A DNA stretch of 64,000 nucleotides from Paenibacillus tyrphae (GTDB taxonomy: Bacteria; Bacillota; Bacilli; Paenibacillales; NBRC-103111). Location: positions 1-64,000 of the forward strand of contig NZ_BSDJ01000011.1 in the NCBI RefSeq assembly GCF_027925525.1, given 5' to 3'. The notes under the pieces are model-generated. The model had not been told where the DNA came from and made no database searches. It saw nothing but the letters and a program-made list of their open reading frames with translations. Below, piece after piece: positions 15,797-23,088 of the stretch. Position 1 is the stretch's first letter, and every line of letters begins with the position of its first letter. Both the position numbers and the translations under genes were made by a program.

Positions 15797-16926
15797 GTTT
15801 CTCGTTCTTTTTCCGGCTTATTGTACTCTCTGGATATGCTGAGCAGAATACCGAGGGCGGCTAGCGACGTCAGCATCGAGGTGCCCCCGTAGCTGATTAG
15901 CGGCAGTGTCACGCCAGTGAGCGGAATCGTATTCGTTACCCCGCCCATGTTAATGAACGCTTGAACGCCGATCATTCCGACGATCCCCACACCAAGCAGC
16001 ATTCCGAACGTATCCTGGCAGCGGAGAGCCACGATCAATCCCCGCCACAAAAATGCAAGATAGGCCAGCAGAAACAGACTGGTGCCGATAAAACCGAGTT
16101 CTTCTCCAATTATCGCAAAAATAAAATCGTTATGCGCTTCCGGCAAATAGTGCAGCTTCTGAATGCTTTGTCCGAAGCCGGCACCCGTCAGACCGCCGTG
16201 TCCGAACGCATAAAGCGATTGCACAAGATGAAAGCCGCTTCCCTTCGGATCGGCCCACGGGTTAAAGTAGGCCGAAAAACGGGCGAAATGATGGCTGTTG
16301 CCATCAGTGGCGATATAATAAATCATTCCTATCAAGGTCAGGAACACGCCTCCGCCAGCGCTAAGATAAAAGACATGCTTGAGCTGCGCCCCGCCGACAA
16401 TGATGATCAGCATGGCGCACAGGACCAGCACCATCGTAGAACCGAGGTCCGGCTGCAGCATGATTAGCGCGCAGATAAAGCCGATAACGACCAGCGGCGG
16501 CACAAGCCCTCGTTTGAAGTCTTGGAACCGGTCGCCTTTTTTGCTAATAATCGAAGCCAAATAAATGATAACCGCAAGCTTGGCGAATTCGGTCGGCTGC
16601 ACGGAGAAGAAGCCGCCGATTCTAATCCAGCTCTTGGCGCCGTTGACTCCCGTACCGATTATCGGGACGAGGAGCAGAAGAATGACAACAACGAAAAGGG
16701 CCGGTACGACCCATTTCTGAAACTTCCGGAAATCCACATTCATGCAAAAAAACATGGCTATCGTGCCGAGTCCAATATATATAGCCTGGCGGATTGCCAT
16801 GTACCAAGGATCGTTCGGTTCGTAAGCCATGCTTGCGCTAAAGACAAACGCCAACCCGAAGCACACGAGCGAAAACGTCAAGAATAGCAGCAAAAAATCG
16901 GGCGTTCCTCGACGCGGGGTTGTCAT
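15781..16926 (-). CDS. ftsW: FtsW/SpoVE/RodA family peptidoglycan polymerase
   Basis: A 381-residue SEDS protein with about ten membrane segments. SEDS signatures are GTGVNGAKSWIRIG near residue 92, QPTEFAKL near 110, the RFSAYFNPWADPKG stretch near 223 and LPEAHNDFIFAIIGEELG near 270. SEDS enzymes polymerise glycan from lipid II together with a class B PBP. Length and motifs match FtsW and SpoVE equally, so division versus spore-cortex use cannot be decided. yugN lies 13 bases upstream on the same strand, forming a probable two-gene unit. GGAGG precedes the ATG. Confidence 0.88.
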   Translation of the reverse strand: MTTPRRGTPDFLLLFLTFSLVCFGLAFVFSASMAYEPNDPWYMAIRQAIYIGLGTIAMFFCMNVDFRKFQKWVVPALFVVVILLLLVPIIGTGVNGAKSWIRIGGFFSVQPTEFAKLAVIIYLASIISKKGDRFQDFKRGLVPPLVVIGFICALIMLQPDLGSTMVLVLCAMLIIIVGGAQLKHVFYLSAGGGVFLTLIGMIYYIATDGNSHHFARFSAYFNPWADPKGSGFHLVQSLYAFGHGGLTGAGFGQSIQKLHYLPEAHNDFIFAIIGEELGFIGTSLFLLAYLAFLWRGLIVALRCQDTFGMLLGVGIVGMIGVQAFINMGGVTNTIPLTGVTLPLISYGGTSMLTSLAALGILLSISREYNKPEKERETKKRA

Positions 16927-16939
16927 AACAGTCCTCCGC

Positions 16940-17287
16940 TTATTGAGTCAGCTTGACTTTCAGTTCAGCGAGCTTGCCGCTAGCCGTTTTCATAATGTAG
17001 TCCGGAATGGCGGCCTGATAGTTGACACCGTGTGGGAACGACGCTTGGCCGATGTAGACATCCTCGACATAAAGAATGGCATAAGGCGATTCCAGCTTCC
17101 CGGATTCAACCCGGGCATTGATGCGTAGGAAATAATCGTTCGTAGATTCGCGATCCGGCAATTGCAGATCGTATGTCGCGCGGTAATATTCCCACTGCCA
17201 ACGCACGAAGCCGAGCTGCTCCATCACTTCGTCCAAATGCGCAAGGTCGCTTTTTATGCCTTTAATTCCGCTATTTTCAATAATCAC
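16940..17287 (-). CDS. yugN: YugN-like family protein
   Basis: A 115-residue cytosolic protein matching the YugN-like family, for which no biochemical role is established. Recognisable features are the N-terminal MIIENSGIKGIKSDL and the central WEYYRATYDLQL. The start is GTG with AGGAGGG 8 bases upstream. It is immediately upstream of the SEDS gene and probably co-transcribed. Confidence 0.8.
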   Translation of the reverse strand: MIIENSGIKGIKSDLAHLDEVMEQLGFVRWQWEYYRATYDLQLPDRESTNDYFLRINARVESGKLESPYAILYVEDVYIGQASFPHGVNYQAAIPDYIMKTASGKLAELKVKLTQ

Positions 17288-17432
17288 AACAAAACCCTCC
17301 TAGAAATATGTACCTCGACTCTACAGTAAACCCTTTATTCATGATAGTATGTTTCCCTTTCTTGTGCAAGCCTAATGCACGGAGGGAAATTGCCCGTCCG
17401 AATAAAGTTGTGAAATTCTTGTGACACATGGA

Positions 17433-17445
17433 TGAAACCGTTTCA
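17433..17445. promoter_or_regulatory. Second 13-bp cre-like palindrome
   Basis: TGAAACCGTTTCA has the same TGAAA-3-TTTCA layout as the site at acsA. It lies 88 bases before the M20 amidohydrolase start, just upstream of a TAAAAT at 17455-17460 that could be a -10. The 245-base gap upstream of the gene holds no other signal that I could identify. Confidence 0.4.
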
Positions 17446-17532
17446 AGGATTTGATAAAATGGTACTACATTTCAGCGCTCGCTAAATTTCAATGCGCCGG
17501 ACAGTGGCAAGAGAGAGACGGAGGGGTACCCT

Positions 17533-18720
17533 ATGAAATCGATAGAAGAAACGCTGCAAGCGTCAGTGCCCGATATGATCGCTTGGCGCCGTTATTTGCA
17601 TCGCCATCCCGAGCTTTCGTTCGAGGAATCGAAGACAGCGGTTTTTGTCGCGGATTTGTTGAAGCAGTGGGGACTGGAAGTTCGGACGGGCGTAGGCGGG
17701 CACGGGATCGTGGCCAAGCTGCGTGGAGCGTCGGACGGGCCGACGGTGGCGCTGAGAGCCGATATGGATGCGCTGCCGATTCAGGATGAAAAAGGCTGCG
17801 AGTACGCATCTTCGGTGCCGGGCGTGATGCACGCCTGTGGCCATGACGCTCATACGTCGACTCTGCTCGGTGTCGCCAGAACCCTGAGTGAGCACAAGGA
17901 AGCGCTGAGCGGCAGCATCGTATTTATTTTTCAGCCTGCCGAAGAGATGACCCCGGGCGGGGCGCTCGGCATGATCAAGGAAGGCGCGCTCGACGGGGTA
18001 GATGTCATTTACGGCATTCACTTGTGGACGCCGTTTGAGGTCGGGGCGGCTTATTGCAAGCCCGGTCCGATGATGGCGGCGGCGGATGAGTTTGTGATCG
18101 AGATCAAAGGAAAAGGCGGCCACGGCGGTCTGCCTCATGAGACGGTGGATAGCGTGTACGTCGCCTCGCAGCTGGTTGTCAATTTACAGTCGATCGTGAG
18201 TCGCAACACCGACCCTACACAGCCCTGTGTCGTCAGCGTGGGATCGATCCACAGCGGTACGAGCTTTAACGTGATCGCCGAATCCGCCGTGCTTAAAGGG
18301 ACGGTTCGGACTTACGATGCCGCCCTGCGCATGCAGGTGAAAGAACGGCTTGAGACGATCGTAGAGCAGACATGTCTGATGAACGGAGCAGCCTATACGC
18401 TTGATTACAAGCTTGGTTATCCTCCCGTGGTCAACGATGCGAAGGAAGCGGAACGGTTTTACCGCGCCGCAACATGGGCTATGGGCACGGAAGGCGGACG
18501 GACGGCGCCGCTCATTATGGCCGGTGAAGACTATGCTTATTATCTGGAAAAAATTCCAGGGTGCTTTATGTTCGTGGGCGCGGGTAATAAAGCGCAGGGC
18601 GTCGTGCATCCGCATCACCATCCGAAATTCGATATTGACGAAACGTCGATGGAGCACGCGGCCCGTTTATTTATCGCGATGATCCAAGATTATATGAAGG
18701 AAGCCGGGACGAGAGCTTGA
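17533..18720 (+). CDS. M20 family amidohydrolase (N-acyl amino acid hydrolase type)
   Basis: A 395-residue zinc hydrolase of the M20D group that includes hippurate hydrolases, N-acetyl-diaminopimelate deacetylases and auxin-conjugate hydrolases. Metal-site motifs are MHACGHDAHT near residue 97, FQPAEEMTPGG near 135, GIHLW near 160 and the C-terminal HHPKFDID near 360; GKGGHGGLPHE marks the dimerisation domain near 190. The exact acyl substrate is not evident. GGAGGGG precedes the ATG. A large hairpin follows, before the CBS gene. Confidence 0.88.
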   Translation: MKSIEETLQASVPDMIAWRRYLHRHPELSFEESKTAVFVADLLKQWGLEVRTGVGGHGIVAKLRGASDGPTVALRADMDALPIQDEKGCEYASSVPGVMHACGHDAHTSTLLGVARTLSEHKEALSGSIVFIFQPAEEMTPGGALGMIKEGALDGVDVIYGIHLWTPFEVGAAYCKPGPMMAAADEFVIEIKGKGGHGGLPHETVDSVYVASQLVVNLQSIVSRNTDPTQPCVVSVGSIHSGTSFNVIAESAVLKGTVRTYDAALRMQVKERLETIVEQTCLMNGAAYTLDYKLGYPPVVNDAKEAERFYRAATWAMGTEGGRTAPLIMAGEDYAYYLEKIPGCFMFVGAGNKAQGVVHPHHHPKFDIDETSMEHAARLFIAMIQDYMKEAGTRA

Positions 18721-18768
18721 CTTCGTCTCCCGGGAAGTAGCAACGGCCGGGACGAATGGGAAGCCGGG

Positions 18769-18830
18769 AAAAAGGGAATTCTAAGCCTGCAGCGGCCTAG
18801 GAACGGTAACAGGCTGCCAATTCCTTTTCT
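18769..18830 (+). terminator. Terminator or leader hairpin between the amidohydrolase and CBS genes
   Basis: AAAAAGGGAATT (18769-18780) pairs with AATTCCTTTTCT (18819-18830), with an inner AGCCTG (18784) and CAGGCT (18810) stem. The T-rich arm abuts the ribosome site CAGGAGG of the next gene, so it may end the upstream transcript or shape initiation downstream. Confidence 0.55.
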
Positions 18831-18846
18831 CAGGAGGTTATTTGCC

Positions 18847-19284
18847 ATGAGCACCAGAACGCTTCGGGAAATTATGACGACCGATTGTTCGACGGTCACG
18901 TTGAAGGATAACGTATACGAGGCGGCCGTTAAGATGAAGCAGGAGGATACGGGCTTTATTCCCGTGGTCGAAGGAAGGAAGCTGATCGGGGTATTGACGG
19001 ACCGGGACCTCGTCATCCGCGGGTATGCGGAGAAACGGGAAGGCTCCGCGGCGATTAAGCAGGTGATGAGCGAAAGAGTTGTGTCTGTTCCGCCTGAGAC
19101 CACGGTAGACGAAGCGGCCAAAATTATGGCTAAAGAACAAATCCGCCGGCTCCCGATTGTGGAGAACGGTGATCTCGTCGGGATCGTATCCATCGGAGAC
19201 CTGGCCGTTCGCGACAAATTCGAGGATGAAGCGGGCGAAGCGCTCAGCCAAATTTCCGAACAGGATAAGCAAACGGTGCATTAA
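18847..19284 (+). CDS. CBS-domain pair protein (YhcV-like)
   Basis: A 145-residue protein made almost entirely of two CBS domains (about residues 8-62 and 72-130), a module that usually binds adenine nucleotides and acts as an energy sensor. Typical motifs are GVLTDRDLVIRG near 54 and LPIVENGDLVGIVSIGDLA near 105. No partner domain is present. It is too short to be AcuB (which carries an additional ACT domain), although acuB is missing from the acu locus. AGGAGG lies 8 bases before the ATG. Confidence 0.85.
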   Translation: MSTRTLREIMTTDCSTVTLKDNVYEAAVKMKQEDTGFIPVVEGRKLIGVLTDRDLVIRGYAEKREGSAAIKQVMSERVVSVPPETTVDEAAKIMAKEQIRRLPIVENGDLVGIVSIGDLAVRDKFEDEAGEALSQISEQDKQTVH

Positions 19285-19289
19285 TGAAC

Positions 19290-19328
19290 AATCGTTCTTT
19301 CGTCCGTAAGGCCGGAGGAACGATTTTT
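19290..19328 (+). terminator. Terminator of the CBS gene
   Basis: AATCGTTC and GAACGATT arms enclose a GC-containing loop, followed by a run of seven T residues. Confidence 0.75.
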
Positions 19329-19333
19329 TTGTA

Positions 19334-19362
19334 TTGTTTTGTTCACGTGTGCACTGTATAAT
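19334..19362 (+). promoter_or_regulatory. Promoter of the Gfo/Idh oxidoreductase gene
   Basis: TTGTTT (19334-19339) and a consensus TATAAT (19357-19362) are separated by 17 bases. Confidence 0.65.
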
Positions 19363-19420
19363 GAAGGAGTCGAAAAGAAGGTTAATTTAGGCAAGACATG
19401 TCATGAGAGGCGGGGAAGCG

Positions 19421-20587
19421 ATGAGCAAGGTGCGATTCGGACTTATCGGAATCGGCAATATGGGGAAGGGCCATACGAATTATTTTGCCAAAAATGAAGT
19501 GGCCGGAGGCGAGCTGACTGCCATTGTAGACACGAACCCAGAGCGTCTCGAGTGGGTTCGTCAACAGTACGGAGACCGGTTCCAGCTGTTTGACAATCTG
19601 GATTCGTTTTTTGCTTCGCAAGCCTTCGATGCCGTTCTTATCTGCACGCCGCACTACGACCACCCGGACTTGGCGATTGCGGCATTCGAGCGCGGCTACC
19701 ATGTGTTGGTCGAGAAACCGGCAGGTGTCTACACGAAACAGGTTCGCGAGATGAACGAAGCTACCGCCCGGTCCGGAAAAGCCTTCGGCATCATGTACAA
19801 TCAGCGCACGAACCCGTTGTATCAAAAGCTCCGCGATCTCGTCTCTTCCGGAGAGCTTGGCGAAATCCGCCGCACGAATTGGATCATCACGAACTGGTAC
19901 CGCTCCCAGAGCTATTACGATTCCGGCGGCTGGCGGGCGACCTGGGCGGGGGAAGGCGGGGGCGTGCTGCTTAACCAAGACCCGCACCAGCTCGATTTGT
20001 GGCAGTGGACGATCGATATGATGCCCAAACGGGTTCGCGCCTTTTGCCATTTCGGAAAATACCGCAATATCGAAGTCGAGGACGACGTGACCGCTTACGT
20101 AGAATACGAGAACGGAGCGACCGGTTTGTTCGTTACGACGACCGGCGAAGCCCCGGGAACGAACCGGTTCGAAGTGAGCGGCGACCGCGGCAAAATCGTC
20201 ATCGAAGACGGCAAGCTGACATTCTGGCGGCTGCGGGTGCCAGAGTCTGAGTTTAACCGTAACTTCAAGGGCGGCTTCGGTGCGCCGGAATGCTGGAAAT
20301 GCGAGATTCCGGTAAGCTCCTCGGAGGGGGGGCAGCACAAAGGGATTACACAAAATTTCGTCGATCACATTTTGCACGGTACGCCGCTGCTGGCGCCGGG
20401 AGAAGAAGGGATCAAAGGACTAACCCTTTCGAACGCGATGCATTTGTCCTCCTGGACCGACAATTGGGTCGATCTTCCGATCAACGAAGACCTGTATTAC
20501 GAAAAGCTGCAGGAGCGGATTCAAAGCTCCACGTATAAAAAAGAAACCCGCAAGCTGGACCATATGGATGTCAGAGGAACTCATTAA
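19421..20587 (+). CDS. Gfo/Idh/MocA family NAD(P)-dependent oxidoreductase
   Basis: A 388-residue sugar or inositol dehydrogenase-like protein. The N-terminal Rossmann motif is FGLIGIGNMGKGH; the conserved VEKPAG is near residue 103 and the second domain carries EGGGVLLNQDPHQLDLWQW near 180, including the family's catalytic histidine. The substrate is unknown; the gene is not next to sugar transport genes. The chosen ATG (19421) follows GAGGCGGGG; another in-frame ATG at 19403 lacks a good site. It is monocistronic with its own promoter and terminator. Confidence 0.87.
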   Translation: MSKVRFGLIGIGNMGKGHTNYFAKNEVAGGELTAIVDTNPERLEWVRQQYGDRFQLFDNLDSFFASQAFDAVLICTPHYDHPDLAIAAFERGYHVLVEKPAGVYTKQVREMNEATARSGKAFGIMYNQRTNPLYQKLRDLVSSGELGEIRRTNWIITNWYRSQSYYDSGGWRATWAGEGGGVLLNQDPHQLDLWQWTIDMMPKRVRAFCHFGKYRNIEVEDDVTAYVEYENGATGLFVTTTGEAPGTNRFEVSGDRGKIVIEDGKLTFWRLRVPESEFNRNFKGGFGAPECWKCEIPVSSSEGGQHKGITQNFVDHILHGTPLLAPGEEGIKGLTLSNAMHLSSWTDNWVDLPINEDLYYEKLQERIQSSTYKKETRKLDHMDVRGTH

Positions 20588-20617
20588 TTTTACAGAATTT
20601 GTATCAGCCACATAACG

Positions 20618-20654
20618 AAACGGTCCGGGCAAATGCGCCTGGACCGTTTTTTTT
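20618..20654 (+). terminator. Terminator of the Gfo/Idh gene
   Basis: AAACGGTCC and GGACCGTTT form the stem and a long T run follows. The minus-strand thermonuclease remnant ends shortly after. Confidence 0.85.
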
Positions 20655-20674
20655 CAGTTAAGATAGCCGTTATT

Positions 20675-21222
20675 TTATTTATTGTCGGCCCACAGTCCTT
20701 TTTTCTTGCTGCGCGCCTCCCGCTCCAGCTTGACGAAGCTGTCCTGGAACATTACGTTAGGTGGAATGGTCATCGTATTGGCGTAGCCTTCGCGGATCAG
20801 CGTTTCGTTGAACATTGCGGGATCGCCTTGAATGAAGACATACCGGAGAAGCCGCCCGTACTTGTCTTTGTCTCCCGCGTCTGCAAAGAGGTATACCGTT
20901 TTGCCGGTCAGCTTCGATTTTGTGAATTGACTGGCTTCCTTTCCTAATGCTCGACAGGACTGTTCGGCTTCACCGTTTCGGGCGTATTGACGCCGATTAA
21001 GCGCACCTTTTCCCCCGACTTCGTCTCGAACGTATCGCCGTCGACAACTCGCTTGACCTCGATGACCGTCATTTTATGGTCTTTCAATGCCGGATACTGC
21101 TTTAAGATTTCCTTGGCGAAGGCATCGCCGTCTGCTCCCGATTTCGAGCAGGCCGCAAGCAGCAGTATGATTGCCAAAATGAGCAGCCCCGCTATTGTCT
21201 GTTTTCTCCCCATGCTTCCCAT
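20675..21222 (-). pseudogene. Lipoprotein thermonuclease (SNase/YncB-like) broken by a one-base frameshift
   Basis: The N-terminal part (21222 down to 20944) has a lipoprotein signal with an LLLAAC lipobox, then KRVVDGDTFETKSGEKVRLIGVNTPET, the start of a staphylococcal-nuclease fold with its metal and substrate residues. It stops at VEH then TAG. Reading on in the next frame from 20944 to 20675 gives GKEASQFTKSKLTGKTVYL, then YGRLLRYVFIQG and WADNK before a stop: the rest of the nuclease. Inserting one base restores VEHYGKEAS, the family pattern. So a single base is missing near 20944. It may be a real pseudogene or a sequencing error. The start at 21222 follows GAGAGGAG. Confidence 0.85.
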
Positions 21223-21393
21223 GACTCCATACTCCTCTCTCATTTTTCCAATCATAAAAAGGCACGTCGTCTATTGTAGAGCTTCCGGCTCCTTGTTGCA
21301 AATGAGGCTGTGGCGGGATTATCCCGCGGATGTTTAAATCCCCCTTGCAACCCTCATACTAAAACTGACAGCTACAAGTGGAGGGATCGGTAG

Positions 21394-23088
21394 ATGACAT
21401 TTCATAAAGACCGCCCATTGATCGTGCAAACCGACTTTTGCGTGCTGCTCGAAGTGCGGCACTCGGCTTTCGAAGAAGCGCGGACCGGACTCGCCAAGTT
21501 TGCGGATCTCGTCAAATCGCCGGAAAACATTCATACATACCGTATGTCGTCGCTTTCTCTCTGGAATGCCGCGGCAGCCGGACTGACGTCCGAGGAGATT
21601 ATCGGCTTCCTGGACCGCCATGCGAAATTCGGCGTTCCGGCCGCCGTAAAACAAGATATCCGGCGCTTCGTCGAGCGGTACGGGCTGGTTCGCATGGAAA
21701 GGCTAGGCGACGATTTGCTTCTCATTTCGGAAGACGTGGAAGCGATCAAGGAGATGGTTTCTTTCCGTTCCTTGCGTTCGTACGGGCTGTGTCAGGTCGA
21801 TTCGCAAACGCTTCGTTTTTCCGCCCGGTATCGGGGGCTTCTCAAGCAGGAGCTCGTTAAGCTCGGCTTTCCGGTCGAAGATTTGGCAGGCTACAGCCGG
21901 GGGGAATCGCTTCCTATCCGGCTCCGGACCGAAGAGGCCGGAGGGCAGGCGTTCGAGCTGCGGGAGTATCAGCGGTCGGCTGTCGAATCCTTTTATCGGG
22001 AAGGGAGCTTGCAAGGAGGCAGCGGCGTACTGGTCCTGCCCTGCGGCGCCGGGAAAACGGTGATCGGCATCGCGGCGATGGGAAAGCTAAACTGTGCGAC
22101 GCTGATTTTGACCTCAAACAGCACTTCGGTTCGGCAGTGGAAAAGGGAAATATTGGATAAAACAAACATTACGGAAGAATTGGTCGGCGAATATACGGGA
22201 ATGCAGAAGGAAGTGCGCCCGATTACGGTGGCCACGTATCAAATCTTGACGTACCGCAAATCGAAGGACGACCCGTTCGTCCATATGGACCTGTTTAATA
22301 AGCGCGACTGGGGCCTGATCGTCTACGACGAGGTGCATTTGCTCCCGGCTCCGGTGTTCCGGGTTACGGCCGACATTCAGGCGACGCGGCGGCTTGGCTT
22401 GACCGCGACGCTGATCCGCGAAGACGGCCGGGAGGAGGATGTGTTCTCGCTCGTCGGGCCCAAGCGCTACGAGATGCCCTGGAAGGAGCTGGAGACGCAA
22501 GGCTGGATTGCCTCGGTCGAGTGCGTCGAGATCCGGGTTCCGATGGCGGACAAAGTGAAGGAAGCCTATCTTGCCGCGGCGCCAAGGCTGAAAATGCGGG
22601 AAGCCAGCGTCAACCCGGGCAAGCTGGAGGTCGTCCGCGAGCTGCTGGACAAGCATGACGGCGAGCAAATTTTAATTATCGGCCAATATTTGGAGCAGCT
22701 TCGCCAGCTTGCGGAAGCTACGAAGCTTCCTATGATAAGCGGCGAAATGCCTTATGAGGAGAGAGAAGCGTTGTACTCCGGCTTTCGCAGCGGAACGGTT
22801 CCGGCGCTGATCGTATCCAAGGTAGCCAACTTCGCGGTCGATCTGCCCGATGCAACAGTGGCGATCCAAATATCGGGCAGCTTCGGATCGAGACAGGAGG
22901 AGGCGCAGCGGCTCGGACGGATATTGCGGCCCAAGGCGGGCATGAACCGGGCGGTCTTCTATACGCTCGTCAGCGAGGAGACGAAAGAGCAGGAGTTCGC
23001 TCTGAACCGGCAGCTGTTCTTGATCGAGCAGGGTTACCGCTACCGGATTGAATGGGCGGACGGAGCGAAGGAGGCGGTCTCGATATGA
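21394..23088 (+). CDS. XPB/Ssl2-like superfamily 2 helicase
   Basis: A 564-residue SF2 DNA helicase of the XPB type. Residues 1-170 form the XPB-associated DNA-binding module (starts LIVQTDFCVLLEV). The motor follows: ELREYQ Q-type motif near 190, Walker A PCGAGKT near 214, DEVH box near 312, TATLIRED motif III near 335 and motif VI QRLGRILRPK near 500. Such proteins unwind DNA in repair and, in archaea, work with a partner nuclease. Its stop overlaps the ATG of the next gene (ATGA), so translation is coupled and a complex is likely. GGAGGG precedes the start. Confidence 0.9.
   Translation: MTFHKDRPLIVQTDFCVLLEVRHSAFEEARTGLAKFADLVKSPENIHTYRMSSLSLWNAAAAGLTSEEIIGFLDRHAKFGVPAAVKQDIRRFVERYGLVRMERLGDDLLLISEDVEAIKEMVSFRSLRSYGLCQVDSQTLRFSARYRGLLKQELVKLGFPVEDLAGYSRGESLPIRLRTEEAGGQAFELREYQRSAVESFYREGSLQGGSGVLVLPCGAGKTVIGIAAMGKLNCATLILTSNSTSVRQWKREILDKTNITEELVGEYTGMQKEVRPITVATYQILTYRKSKDDPFVHMDLFNKRDWGLIVYDEVHLLPAPVFRVTADIQATRRLGLTATLIREDGREEDVFSLVGPKRYEMPWKELETQGWIASVECVEIRVPMADKVKEAYLAAAPRLKMREASVNPGKLEVVRELLDKHDGEQILIIGQYLEQLRQLAEATKLPMISGEMPYEEREALYSGFRSGTVPALIVSKVANFAVDLPDATVAIQISGSFGSRQEEAQRLGRILRPKAGMNRAVFYTLVSEETKEQEFALNRQLFLIEQGYRYRIEWADGAKEAVSI

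Noticed and set aside
18847..19284. CBS protein as the missing AcuB
   Set aside because: It is only 145 residues with two CBS domains and no ACT domain, and is far from the acu genes.
20633..20947. 104-codon plus-strand open frame next to the thermonuclease
   Set aside because: It is antisense to the displaced C-terminal half of the frameshifted nuclease.
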